A stretch of DNA of 64,000 bases from Seohaeicola saemankumensis (lineage in GTDB: Bacteria > Pseudomonadota > Alphaproteobacteria > Rhodobacterales > Rhodobacteraceae), in the NCBI RefSeq assembly GCF_042678485.1, contig NZ_JBHTKR010000002.1, forward strand, positions 434,001 through 498,000, written 5' to 3'. Positions 1 through 9,006 of this stretch are shown piece after piece. Each line of letters opens with the position of its first letter. Position 1 is the stretch's first letter. Below the pieces are notes generated by a model. That model did no database searches, had not been told where the DNA came from, and saw only the letters and a list, made by a program, of their open reading frames with translations. Both the position numbers and the translations under genes were made by a program.

Positions 1-43
1 AAGTGCTTGAGATGCTTGGATGATTTGCACGGGGACATCTCCG

Positions 44-80
44 TTGACAAAAATAAGTATCTACATATTAATATTATGTA
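44..80 (+). promoter_or_regulatory. Putative sigma-70 promoter with overlapping palindromic operator upstream of hutI
   Basis: A perfect -35 hexamer TTGACA lies at 44-49. A -10-like TATTAA lies at 66-71, giving a 16-base spacer. The -10 region sits inside an A+T-rich inverted repeat, TACATA-N7-TATGTA (62-80), about 22 bases upstream of the chosen hutI start. An operator over the -10 fits repression, as by the GntR-type HutC repressor that controls hut operons in many proteobacteria. No hutC is in the window, so the regulator is inference. Confidence 0.55.
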
Positions 81-102
81 TGTCTTAAAGCAAGGTGTTC
101 TG

Positions 103-1305
103 ATGCCCACGCGCTATGTTCTGACCGGGGTTGCGGCGGCCACGATGCAGGGGTCGGATGGCGGCTATGGCCTGATTGCGGATGCGGCCGTTGTCGTGCG
201 CGACGGGCTTGTTGACTGGGTCGGACCGGCGCGAGACCTGCCCGCGGATCATGCCGCGCTTGAGCGGCTGGATCAGGGCGGGCGGCTTCTGACCCCGGCC
301 TTGATCGATTGTCATACCCATGTCGTGCATGGCGGCAATCGCGCGCGCGAATTCGAGATGCGCCTGACTGGCGCCAGCTATGCCGAGATTGCCCGCGCCG
401 GTGGCGGGATCGTGTCGACGGTGACGGCGACGCGAGCCGCCTCCGAGGCGCAGTTGCTGCAGGCGGCGCTGCCCCGCGTGGATGCGCTGATCGCGCAGGG
501 CGTCGCCACGGTCGAGATCAAATCCGGCTATGGACTTGATATTGATACCGAACTCAGGATGTTGCGCGTCGCGCGCCAGATCGCCGACATGCGTCCGATC
601 CGGGTGCTGACCAGCTTTCTGGGGGCCCATGCCGTGCCTGCGGGTCAGGATCCCGATACCTATATCGATCAGGTCTGCCTGCCCGCGCTGAGCGCCGCCC
701 ATGCCGAAGGGCTGGTCGATGCGGTGGATGGCTTTTGCGAGGGGATCGCCTTCAGCGCCGCCCAGATCGCCCGCGTGTTCGACCGCGCCGCGGCGCTGGG
801 CTTGCCCGTCAAGCTGCATGCCGAACAACTCAGCCATCAGGGTGGGGCGGCGCTGGCGGCGCGCCATGGCGCGCTGTCGGCGGATCACCTGGAATATGCC
901 ACTGCCGCGGATGCGGCCGCGCTGGCGGCATCGGGCACCGTGGCGGTCATCCTGCCGGGGGCCTTCTACACGATCCACGAGACACGCCAGCCCCCGGTGC
1001 AAGCCTTTCGCGACCACGGCGTGCCGATGGCGGTGGCCACGGACTGGAACCCCGGATCGTCGCCGCTGGGGTCCATCCTGCTGGCGATGAACATGGCCTG
1101 CACCCTGTTCCGCCTGACCCCGGCCGAGGCTTTGGCCGGAGCCACGCGTCACGCGGCGCGCGCCCTGGGTCTGAACGATTGCGGACGCATTGCGCCGGGA
1201 CTGCGGGCTGACCTGGCGATCTGGGATGTCACCGATCCGGCCGAGCTGTCCTATGGCATCGGGATCAACCCGCTGCATCATCGCATTTTCGGAGGTCGCG
1301 CATGA
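103..1305 (+). CDS. hutI: Imidazolonepropionase
   Basis: Third step of histidine degradation: hydrolyses 4-imidazolone-5-propionate to N-formimino-L-glutamate in the cytoplasm. It is an amidohydrolase-superfamily protein of 400 residues, normal for HutI. Visible metal-site motifs are the N-terminal HxH (His71 and His73, in DCHTHVVHGGNR), KLHAEQLS in the middle and ATDWNPGSSP towards the C-terminus. The ATG at 103 is chosen because AAGGTG precedes it and the family begins here; the frame is open upstream with an alternative ATG at 76, which would fall inside the operator. Its stop overlaps the hutH start (ATGA). Confidence 0.95.
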   Translation: MPTRYVLTGVAAATMQGSDGGYGLIADAAVVVRDGLVDWVGPARDLPADHAALERLDQGGRLLTPALIDCHTHVVHGGNRAREFEMRLTGASYAEIARAGGGIVSTVTATRAASEAQLLQAALPRVDALIAQGVATVEIKSGYGLDIDTELRMLRVARQIADMRPIRVLTSFLGAHAVPAGQDPDTYIDQVCLPALSAAHAEGLVDAVDGFCEGIAFSAAQIARVFDRAAALGLPVKLHAEQLSHQGGAALAARHGALSADHLEYATAADAAALAASGTVAVILPGAFYTIHETRQPPVQAFRDHGVPMAVATDWNPGSSPLGSILLAMNMACTLFRLTPAEALAGATRHAARALGLNDCGRIAPGLRADLAIWDVTDPAELSYGIGINPLHHRIFGGRA

Positions 1306-2828
1306 CTGTCACCCTGGTTCCCGGTGCGGCCACCCTGGCCCAGCTTGAAAACATCTGGCGCGGGCAGGGCGCTGTGGTGCTTGATCCTGCCGCGCGTGCG
1401 GGCGTCGAGGTGTCGGCTGCGATCATCGCGGCGGCGGCACAGGCCGATGCGCCGGTTTATGGCGTCAACACAGGTTTTGGCAAACTGGCATCGGTCCGGA
1501 TCGCGCCGGGCGATACGCAGACGCTGCAACGCAACCTGATCCTGTCGCATTGCTGCGGCGTGGGCGAGGCGCTGGAACCGGCGACGGTGCGCCTGATGAT
1601 GGCGCTGAAGCTGCTGTCGCTGGGGCGCGGCGCATCGGGCGTGCGCTGGCAGATCTGCGCGCTGATCGAGGCGATGCTGGCGCAAGGCGTGCTGCCGGTG
1701 ATCCCGGTGCAGGGGTCGGTTGGCGCCTCGGGCGATCTGGCACCGTTGGCGCATATGGCCGCGGTGATGATCGGCGCGGGCGAGGCCAGGCTGCACGGTC
1801 AGGTCATGCCAGGTGGCGAGGCCCTGCTCGCGGCGGGCCTGACCCCGGTGGTTCTTGGTCCAAAGGAAGGGCTGGCCCTGATCAACGGCACGCAGTTTTC
1901 CACGGCCTGCGCGCTTGCGGGCCTGTTCGAGGGCTGGCGCGCGGCGCGCGCGGCCATCGTGACATCGGCCATGTCCACCGATGCGATCATGGGATCGACC
2001 GCGCCCCTGCATCCCGAAATCCACCGCCTGCGCGGCCATCCCGGCCAGATCGACGTGGCCGCCGCCATGACCGCGCTGCTGGACGGCAGCGCCATCCGCG
2101 ACAGTCACCGCGACGGCGATAGCCGCGTGCAGGACCCCTATTGCATCCGGTGCCAGCCGCAGGTGACGGGTGCGGCCATCGACCTGTTGCGCTTTGCCGG
2201 CCGCACGCTGCAAACCGAGGCGAATGCCGTGACGGACAATCCCCTCGTCATCGTCGAGACCGCCGAAATCCTGTCTGGCGGCAATTTCCACGCCGAACCC
2301 GTGGCCTTCGCCGCCGACCAGATCGCGCTGGCCCTGGCCGAGATCGGCGCCATCGCGCAGCGTCGCGTGGCCTTGATGGTGGATCCGACCCTGTCCTTCG
2401 ATCTGCCGCCCTTCCTGACGCCGGAGCCTGGCCTGAACTCGGGTCTGATGATCGCCGAGGTCACGACCGCCGCCCTGATGAGCGAGAACAAGCATCTGGC
2501 CAATCCCTGTTCGACCGACAGCACGCCCACCTCCGCCAATCAGGAGGACCACGTGAGCATGGCCGCCCATGGTGCGCGGCGCCTGCGGCGGATGACCGAA
2601 AACCTGTCCATGATCCTGGGGATCGAGGCGATCTGTGCCGCGCAAGGCATTGATCAGCGTGCGCCGCTGGCCACTTCGGCGCCGTTGCAGGCCGCGATGA
2701 GCTGCCTCAGGGCGCATGTCCCCCCGCTGCGGCAGGACCGTTATCTGGCGCCCGACCTGACGGCGGCGGCGGCCTGTGTCCGGGATGACAGCCTGGCCCT
2801 GGCCGCAGGCCTGGAGGTTGCGTTGTGA
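1302..2828 (+). CDS. hutH: Histidine ammonia-lyase
   Basis: First step of histidine degradation: removes ammonia from L-histidine to give trans-urocanate. The 508-residue protein carries the Ala142-Ser143-Gly144 triad in GSVGASGDLAPL, which cyclises to the MIO electrophile; the same numbering is found in the Pseudomonas enzyme. The GTQFST segment and the QEDHVSM segment that lines the active site are also present. The start overlaps hutI by 4 bases after GGAGG, and the stop overlaps the GTG of hutG, so translation of the operon is coupled. Confidence 0.97.
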   Translation: MTVTLVPGAATLAQLENIWRGQGAVVLDPAARAGVEVSAAIIAAAAQADAPVYGVNTGFGKLASVRIAPGDTQTLQRNLILSHCCGVGEALEPATVRLMMALKLLSLGRGASGVRWQICALIEAMLAQGVLPVIPVQGSVGASGDLAPLAHMAAVMIGAGEARLHGQVMPGGEALLAAGLTPVVLGPKEGLALINGTQFSTACALAGLFEGWRAARAAIVTSAMSTDAIMGSTAPLHPEIHRLRGHPGQIDVAAAMTALLDGSAIRDSHRDGDSRVQDPYCIRCQPQVTGAAIDLLRFAGRTLQTEANAVTDNPLVIVETAEILSGGNFHAEPVAFAADQIALALAEIGAIAQRRVALMVDPTLSFDLPPFLTPEPGLNSGLMIAEVTTAALMSENKHLANPCSTDSTPTSANQEDHVSMAAHGARRLRRMTENLSMILGIEAICAAQGIDQRAPLATSAPLQAAMSCLRAHVPPLRQDRYLAPDLTAAAACVRDDSLALAAGLEVAL

Positions 2829-3613
2829 GCCTGATCGAGATCGCGCGCGGCAACGGCCCGCTGGTGCTGGGCCTGCCTCATACCGGAACCGAGATTCCCG
2901 CGGATTGCATGGCGCGGCTCAATGACAGGGGGCGTGCGATCGCTGACACCGACTGGCATATCGACCGGCTTTACGCCGGGCTGATCCCGGATGTCACCAC
3001 GGTCAGGACAACGGTCCATCGCTATGTCATCGACGTCAATCGCGACCCCTCCGGACACAGCCTTTATCCCGGTCAGAACACCACCGGGCTATGCCCGCTG
3101 ACCGACTTCGACGGGCATCCGCTGTATCTGGCGGGGCTTGCGCCTGACGCGGCCGAAACCACGCGCCGCCGCGCGCTTTATCATGCACCCTATCACGCGG
3201 CACTGGCCGCGGAACTGGACCGGGTGCGGGCGCAACACGGGTTTGCGATCCTTTATGACTGCCATTCGATCCGGTCGCATATCCCGTTCCTGTTCGACGG
3301 CACGCTGCCCGATTTCAACATCGGCACCAATGACGGCGCCACCTGCGCGCCGGGGATTGCAGACGCCGTACAGCGCATCTGCGCCGGGGCGGTCGGCTAT
3401 ACCTCGGTGATGAACGGTCGTTTCAAGGGCGGCTGGACCACGCGCCATTACGGCAGACCGACCGAGGGCCTGCATGCCATCCAGATGGAACTGGCCCAAT
3501 CCACCTACATGCACGAATCCCCGCCGTGGGATTTTGCGGACGCGCGGGCCGGACGCCTGCGGCCGCATCTCAAGACCATTCTCGAAACCCTGTCCGATTG
3601 GAGACCCCAATGA
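2825..3613 (+). CDS. hutG: N-formylglutamate deformylase
   Basis: Last step of the five-step histidine pathway: hydrolyses N-formyl-L-glutamate to glutamate and formate. The 262-residue protein has the family pattern LPHTGTEIP near the N-terminus, DVNRDPSG, and the YDCHSIRS metal-site segment. It belongs to the formylglutamate amidohydrolase family rather than the arginase-like formiminoglutamase family. The pathway therefore needs a formiminoglutamate deiminase (HutF), which is not in the window. Starts with GTG overlapping the hutH stop; its TGA overlaps the hutU start. Confidence 0.93.
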   Translation: MSLIEIARGNGPLVLGLPHTGTEIPADCMARLNDRGRAIADTDWHIDRLYAGLIPDVTTVRTTVHRYVIDVNRDPSGHSLYPGQNTTGLCPLTDFDGHPLYLAGLAPDAAETTRRRALYHAPYHAALAAELDRVRAQHGFAILYDCHSIRSHIPFLFDGTLPDFNIGTNDGATCAPGIADAVQRICAGAVGYTSVMNGRFKGGWTTRHYGRPTEGLHAIQMELAQSTYMHESPPWDFADARAGRLRPHLKTILETLSDWRPQ

Positions 3614-5280
3614 GCGACCCCCGCAAGAACACCCGTGACATCTATCCGCCCACCGGCACGACGCTGAACGCGAAAAGCTGGCTGACCGAGGCCCCGCTGC
3701 GGATGCTGATGAACAACCTGCACCCGGACGTGGCCGAAAACCCGCATGAGCTGGTTGTCTACGGCGGCATCGGACGCGCCGCACGGACATGGGCCGATTT
3801 CGACACGATGGTCGCCAGCCTCAAGGATCTGGAGGCGGACGAGACGCTGGTCGTCCAGTCGGGCAAACCCATCGCCATCGTCAAGACCCATGCCGATGCG
3901 CCGCGCGTGCTGATAGCCAATTCAAACCTTGTGCCGCATTGGGCGACCTGGGACCATTTCAACGAATTGGACCGGAAGGGCCTGGCCATGTACGGCCAGA
4001 TGACCGCGGGATCCTGGATCTACATCGGGTCCCAGGGGATCGTGCAGGGCACCTACGAGACCTTTGCAGAGGCGGGCCGCCAGCATTATGGCGGCTCTTT
4101 GAAAGGCAAGTGGATCCTGACCGGCGGTCTGGGCGGCATGGGTGGCGCGCAGCCGCTGGCCGCTGTCATGGCCGGGGCCTGCTGCCTTGCCGTGGAATGC
4201 AACCCCGACAGCATCGATTTCCGGCTGCGGACCCGCTATGTCGACGAACGCGCCGACACGCTGGACGAGGCGCTGGCGATGATCGACCGCTGGACCAAGG
4301 CGGGCGAGGCCAAGTCCGTGGGCCTTCTTGGCAATGCCGCCGATGTGTTCCCCGAGCTTTTCCGGCGCGGTATCCGCCCCGATATCGTGACCGACCAGAC
4401 CAGCGCCCATGATCCGATCAATGGCTACCTGCCACAGGGCTGGACCATCGCCGAATGGAAGGCCCGCCGCGAAACCGATCCCAAGGCGGTGGAAAAGGCC
4501 GCGCGCGCCAGCATGAAGACGCATGTGGCGGCCATGGTGGATTTCTGGAACGCGGGCGTGCCCACGCTGGATTACGGCAACAACATCCGCCAGGTGGCCC
4601 TTGAGGAAGGGCTTGAATGCGCCTTTGCCTTCCCCGGCTTCGTGCCCGCCTATATCCGTCCGCTGTTTTGCCGGGGCATTGGCCCGTTCCGCTGGGTGGC
4701 CCTGTCAGGCGATCCGGAAGACATCTACAAGACCGACGCCAAGATGAAAGAGCTGTTCCCCGACAACGCCCATCTGCACACCTGGCTGGACATGGCGCGC
4801 GACCGGATCGCATTTCAGGGCCTTCCCGCGCGGATCTGCTGGATCGGCCTTGGCGATCGGCACCGGGCGGGCCTTGCCTTCAACGAGATGGTCGCCAGCG
4901 GCGAATTGAAAGCCCCAGTGGTGATCGGGCGCGATCATCTGGACAGCGGATCAGTCGCCAGCCCCAACCGCGAGACCGAGGCGATGCGCGATGGCTCGGA
5001 CGCGGTGTCGGACTGGCCGCTGCTGAATGCGCTGGTCAACACCGCATCCGGGGCCACCTGGGTCAGCATCCATCACGGCGGCGGCGTGGGCATGGGGTTC
5101 AGCCAGCACGCCGGTGTCGTGATCTGCGCCGACGGCACCCCCGAGGCGGCAAAACGGCTGGAGCGTGTGCTGTGGAACGATCCCGCCAGCGGCGTCTGGC
5201 GCCACGCCGATGCCGGATACGAGGATGCCATCGCCTGCGCCCGCGAACATGGGCTGCGCCTGCCGCGCATCCTGGGCTGA
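3610..5280 (+). CDS. hutU: Urocanate hydratase
   Basis: Second step of histidine degradation: NAD+-dependent hydration of urocanate to imidazolonepropionate. It has 556 residues, the standard length. The dinucleotide-binding segment GGLGGMGGAQPLA and the highly conserved ITDQTSAHDP-like stretch (VTDQTSAHDPINGY) are present, as is HHGGGVGMGFSQH near the C-terminus. The ATG at 3610 overlaps the hutG stop; the frame is open further upstream but that part lies inside hutG. Last catabolic gene of the hut cluster; 70 bases separate it from a TRAP transporter. Confidence 0.97.
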   Translation: MSDPRKNTRDIYPPTGTTLNAKSWLTEAPLRMLMNNLHPDVAENPHELVVYGGIGRAARTWADFDTMVASLKDLEADETLVVQSGKPIAIVKTHADAPRVLIANSNLVPHWATWDHFNELDRKGLAMYGQMTAGSWIYIGSQGIVQGTYETFAEAGRQHYGGSLKGKWILTGGLGGMGGAQPLAAVMAGACCLAVECNPDSIDFRLRTRYVDERADTLDEALAMIDRWTKAGEAKSVGLLGNAADVFPELFRRGIRPDIVTDQTSAHDPINGYLPQGWTIAEWKARRETDPKAVEKAARASMKTHVAAMVDFWNAGVPTLDYGNNIRQVALEEGLECAFAFPGFVPAYIRPLFCRGIGPFRWVALSGDPEDIYKTDAKMKELFPDNAHLHTWLDMARDRIAFQGLPARICWIGLGDRHRAGLAFNEMVASGELKAPVVIGRDHLDSGSVASPNRETEAMRDGSDAVSDWPLLNALVNTASGATWVSIHHGGGVGMGFSQHAGVVICADGTPEAAKRLERVLWNDPASGVWRHADAGYEDAIACAREHGLRLPRILG

Positions 5281-5350
5281 ATAACGCATGAAGGCCGCGT
5301 CAGACGGTCGAACCTCCCACCTCAAACCCAACCGACAAGGAGACTTTGAC

Positions 5351-6436
5351 ATGGACAGACGGAAATTCCTGACCACAGGCGCCATCGGCGCCGCAGCAAC
5401 CACGCTTGCCGCCCCGGCCATCGCGCAGGATGTGCGCGAATGGAAACTGGTCTCGGCCTGGCCCAAGAACCTGCCCGGACCGGGCGTGGCCGCACAGACA
5501 CTGGCGGACCGGATCACGACACTGTCCGGCGGGCGCATCAAGGTGACGCTTTATGCCGCGGGCGAAATCGTGCCCGGCAACGGTGTCTTCGACGCGGTGT
5601 CCGAGGGCACGGCAGAACTTTACCATGCGGTTCCGGCCTATTGGGGATCCAAGTCCAAGGGCATCCTTCTATTCGGCTCGCAGCCCTTCGGCCTGCGCGC
5701 GGACGAGCAGTTCGGCTGGATGTATCACGGTGGCGGCCAGGCGCTTTATGACGAGATGTATGCCCGCTTCGGCATCAAGCCGTTCCTGTGCGGCAACTCG
5801 GGCCCGCAATGGGCGGGCTGGTTCAAAAACGAGATCAACTCGGTCGAGGACCTCAAGGGGCTGAAATTCCGCACGACGGGCATCGCCTCGCAGATGGCGG
5901 CGAAACTGGGCATGGCGGCCGAGGCAATGAGTGGCCCGGCGATGTTCCAGGCGCTGCAGACCGGCGCGCTGGATGCGGGTGAATTCATCGGCCCTTGGAC
6001 GGATTCGGCGCTGGGCTACTACCAGGTTGCGCCGCATTACTACTGGCCCGGCGTGGGCGAGCCGTCCTCGGCCGAGGAATGCGGTGTCAACGCGGCGGTC
6101 TTCGCCGAGCTGCCCGACGATCTCAAGGAAGTCGTGACCCAGGCGTGCCACGGTCTCTATAATCCGGTCTGGACCGAATACATGACCAAGCACGCGCAAT
6201 CGCTCAAGACGCTGGTATCCGAACATGGCGTGCAGGTGCACAAGCTGCCTGACGATGTGATTGCCGCGATGGGCGTCGCCGCAGGCGAGATCATGGAAGA
6301 ATACCGCGCCGATGATGATGAGCTGGTGCGCCGCATCACCGAAAGCTTCATCGCCTATCGCGATCTGGTCGGCGGATACATGTCCTATGCCGACAACGGC
6401 CAGATGAATGCCCGCGCGGGCGTTCTGGGATACTGA
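5351..6436 (+). CDS. dctP: TRAP transporter substrate-binding protein, DctP family (TakP-like)
   Basis: Periplasmic solute-binding protein of a tripartite ATP-independent transporter, 361 residues. The N-terminus DRRKFLTTGAIGAAATTLAA is a signal sequence with a twin-Arg-like start and an Ala-Ile-Ala cleavage region. Motifs typical of the TakP (2-oxo acid/lactate) branch are KLVSAWPKNLPGPG, YAAGEIVPG, KGLKFRTTGI and DAGEFIGPW. AAGGAG precedes the ATG. It follows hutU by 70 bases on the same strand, so the ligand could be histidine, urocanate or a downstream product. The family itself mostly binds organic acids, so the substrate is open. Confidence 0.9.
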   Translation: MDRRKFLTTGAIGAAATTLAAPAIAQDVREWKLVSAWPKNLPGPGVAAQTLADRITTLSGGRIKVTLYAAGEIVPGNGVFDAVSEGTAELYHAVPAYWGSKSKGILLFGSQPFGLRADEQFGWMYHGGGQALYDEMYARFGIKPFLCGNSGPQWAGWFKNEINSVEDLKGLKFRTTGIASQMAAKLGMAAEAMSGPAMFQALQTGALDAGEFIGPWTDSALGYYQVAPHYYWPGVGEPSSAEECGVNAAVFAELPDDLKEVVTQACHGLYNPVWTEYMTKHAQSLKTLVSEHGVQVHKLPDDVIAAMGVAAGEIMEEYRADDDELVRRITESFIAYRDLVGGYMSYADNGQMNARAGVLGY

Positions 6437-6444
6437 AATGACAA

Positions 6445-6468
6445 GGTGCGCGGCCCTGGCCGCGCACC
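6445..6468 (+). promoter_or_regulatory. Intercistronic stem-loop between dctP and dctQ
   Basis: GGTGCGCGGCC and GGCCGCGCACC form a perfect 11-base inverted repeat with almost no loop, 8 bases after the dctP stop. No T-run follows, so it is not a classic intrinsic terminator. Such hairpins after a binding-protein gene commonly protect the upstream mRNA or attenuate read-through, which would give more binding protein than permease. The function is inferred. Confidence 0.6.
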
Positions 6469-6495
6469 GTTCGCGAACACGGACGGGGCAAGACA

Positions 6496-6993
6496 ATGCT
6501 GGTGCTGGCACATGCAATCGACCAATTGAACCGCGCCGTGGCCCTTGTGGTCAGGTGGCTGGCGCTGGTCATGGTGCTTGTCCAGTTCTGCATCGTCATC
6601 GGACGATATGTGTTCGGCTACAATTCGATCGCTGCACAGGAAAGCGTACTTTACATGCATGCGACGCTCTTCATGCTTGGGGCGGGTTTCACGCTGCTGG
6701 TCGACAAACATGTCCGCGTGGATGTGTTCTTTGCCAAGCTCAGCGACACGTCAAAACGCCGTGTCGATATCTTCGGCCATCTGTTCTTGCTGATCCCGTC
6801 GATGACTGCGCTGCTCTACTGGTCCTGGCCATCGGTACGCAATTCGTGGAAAATCCTCGAGGGTCCGATTTCCGTCGGCGGGATCGAGGCTGTCTTTCTG
6901 CTCAAATCCCTGATCCCGGCTTTCTGCATTCTTGTCCTGCTTCAGTCGCTGTCGATTCTGGTGCGCATGTTTCATGAAAGAACGGGCGAATGA
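6496..6993 (+). CDS. dctQ: TRAP transporter small permease, DctQ family
   Basis: Four-helix small membrane subunit of the TRAP transporter, 165 residues. Hydrophobic segments fall at about residues 16-36, 51-70, 91-110 and 132-152. The RYVFGYNSIAAQE stretch is the usual conserved region after helix 1. The start lies 59 bases after dctP, beyond the stem-loop; the TGA overlaps the dctM ATG by 4 bases. Together with dctP and dctM it makes a complete transporter. Confidence 0.9.
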   Translation: MLVLAHAIDQLNRAVALVVRWLALVMVLVQFCIVIGRYVFGYNSIAAQESVLYMHATLFMLGAGFTLLVDKHVRVDVFFAKLSDTSKRRVDIFGHLFLLIPSMTALLYWSWPSVRNSWKILEGPISVGGIEAVFLLKSLIPAFCILVLLQSLSILVRMFHERTGE

Positions 6994-8540
6994 CCGAATA
7001 TCTTGATCTGATCATGTTCGCCGCGCTGATGGCGGCGGTCCTGTCGGGTTTTCCCGTATCCTTCAGCATTGCGGGCGTCGCTGTCATCTTTGCCTATCTG
7101 GGCTGGGCACTTGGTGTGATGGATGTCTCGCTTCTGGGGGCGCTGGGCCAAAGGGCTTACGGGTTGATCGGCAACACCGTCCTGATCGCCATCCCGGTCT
7201 TTGTGCTGATGGGCGCCATCCTCGAAAAGAGCAAGATCGCCGAGGAATTGCTGGACACGATGGGGCGCAGCTTTGGTCAGTTGCGCGGCGGCCTTGGCAT
7301 CTCGGTGGTTCTGGTCGGCGCGCTGCTGGCCGCCTCGACCGGCATCGTGGGCGCGACGGTGGTGGCTATGGGCATGATCGCGCTGCCCACCATGCTGCGC
7401 GCAGGCTACAACCCGGCCGTGGCCTCGGGCATCGTGTGCACGGCCGGCACGCTGGGTCAGATCATCCCGCCCTCGACGCTGCTGATCATTCTGGCCGATG
7501 TGATGTCGAACGCCTATCAGCAGGCGCAATACGAACAGGGCAAGTTCGCGGTCGAGGCGCTGTCGGTCGGACAGTTCTTTGCCGCGGCCATTATCCCCGG
7601 CCTGATGCTGGTGGTTCTCTATCTTCTTTACATCCTGATCCGGGGGGCCTTGCGCCCGCAGGACATGCCGCCCGCCGATATCGGCCTTGCCAAGCCTGAC
7701 CGGGCCGAGGTCATGGCCGCGATCGTGCCACCAGTTCTTCTGATCTTCGCCGTGCTGGGCGCCATTCTCGGCGGGGTCGCCACCCCGACCGAAGCGGCGT
7801 CGGTCGGCGCCATCGGTGCCTTGCTGATGGCGGGCCGCAAGATCGGCATCAATCCGCGCCTGATCCTGATCGGGGCCGCGGCGCTGATCGTGCTGGGGCT
7901 TATGGCCGGGACCTTTCCGGTACGCCTGCAACGCAGCGACAACGGAGCACTGGAATGGATGATCGGCGGCTTCTATGCCCTGCTGGCGATTGTCGGGCTT
8001 GTCGCCGTGGGCCTCGCCTTGCGCGCGGCGATCCGTGAAAGGATCATCCATGACGCGTTGAATTCCACATTGACCATGACCGCGATGATCTTTGCCACGA
8101 TCCTGGCTGCGGGTTTCTTTTCGCTGGTCTTCATCGGCCTTGGCGGGGAAGAACGGGTCGCGCATCTGTTGGAAAACCTGCCCGGTGGTCCGAACGGGGC
8201 GCTTTTGTTCGTGATGATCTTCGTCTTCGTCCTGGGCTTCTTTCTCGACTTCGTGGAAATATCGGTGATCGTGCTGCCGCTTGTCGCGCCCACGCTGATC
8301 CTGATGGGGCATGACCCGGTCTGGCTGGGGGTGATGCTGGCCATCAACCTGCAAACCAGTTTCCTGACGCCGCCCTTCGGATTTTCGCTGTTCTACCTGC
8401 GTGCCGCCGCGCCGCCGGAAATCAGGACCGGCCATATCTATCAAGGCGTCGTGCCTTTCATCGGCTTGCAGGCCGCGGGAATTCTGCTGGTCTGGGCCAT
8501 GCCCTTCCTGGCCACATGGCTACCGGCGCTTCTGTTCTAG
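6990..8540 (+). CDS. dctM: TRAP transporter large permease, DctM family
   Basis: Main transport subunit, a very hydrophobic 516-residue protein of the DctM/SiaM family; substrate movement is driven by an ion gradient. The conserved region ASTGIVGATVVAMGMIALP and the IIPPSTLLIILADV segment identify it. It is longer than the usual 425-445 residues. The extra length lies in the middle (about 200-350) and carries additional hydrophobic segments, as in the long DctM subgroup found with TakP-like binding proteins. Translationally coupled to dctQ (ATGA overlap). Confidence 0.92.
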   Translation: MTEYLDLIMFAALMAAVLSGFPVSFSIAGVAVIFAYLGWALGVMDVSLLGALGQRAYGLIGNTVLIAIPVFVLMGAILEKSKIAEELLDTMGRSFGQLRGGLGISVVLVGALLAASTGIVGATVVAMGMIALPTMLRAGYNPAVASGIVCTAGTLGQIIPPSTLLIILADVMSNAYQQAQYEQGKFAVEALSVGQFFAAAIIPGLMLVVLYLLYILIRGALRPQDMPPADIGLAKPDRAEVMAAIVPPVLLIFAVLGAILGGVATPTEAASVGAIGALLMAGRKIGINPRLILIGAAALIVLGLMAGTFPVRLQRSDNGALEWMIGGFYALLAIVGLVAVGLALRAAIRERIIHDALNSTLTMTAMIFATILAAGFFSLVFIGLGGEERVAHLLENLPGGPNGALLFVMIFVFVLGFFLDFVEISVIVLPLVAPTLILMGHDPVWLGVMLAINLQTSFLTPPFGFSLFYLRAAAPPEIRTGHIYQGVVPFIGLQAAGILLVWAMPFLATWLPALLF

Positions 8541-9006
8541 GCGCAGATAGGCGGCAGGGGCCGGTCAACCGCTCACGCAGGGCCAGAGTGATGTCCCGCG
8601 CATTGTGTTTGCGGAAAACCCGGCGCGACAACCTGCCGATGCGGCCAGTTCGATCAGCTCTGCCGATCCAGGCGGTCGATCCGTTCTTGGCCCAGATCGC
8701 TTGAGCGTGGTCAGGGTTGCAGCCTTGGCTCGCGACGGGGCGGTTTCCCTATCTCGCACATATCAGCTATAGGCAGGTCGAAGATGTCGCCAAAGGTCTG
8801 CAGGCGGGACATGGACGGTTGTTCAGCGCCAGCCCTTTCGTCTGATCTGGACCCGGTAGGCAGCAGAGGGAAGCCTGGTGATGGAGGCCGTTTTCATGTG
8901 CGGCTCATCTGTGCCATGAGTCGCCATAGAGGGGCAAATCCGGGGATATCGGGGCGTATTCCAGCGTAGCAGCATCCGCCGCCAATAGTTCGAGGGTACA
9001 TATGAA
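8541..9006. other. Gene-free stretch between dctM and dusA
   Basis: About 466 bases with no convincing gene. Short open frames on both strands (for example minus 8565-8759 and plus 8784-8969) have no recognisable motifs, no good ribosome-binding sites, and amino-acid compositions like random GC-rich frames. I see no strong terminator after dctM and no tRNA. It may be decayed coding sequence, but no parent gene can be named. Confidence 0.5.

Noticed and set aside
1..102. Extension of HutI to an upstream TTG or ATG
   Set aside because: The added residues are unlike HutI, and the region carries the promoter and palindrome.
8565..8759. Small minus-strand gene between dctM and dusA
   Set aside because: No ribosome-binding site, no recognisable domain, random-like composition.
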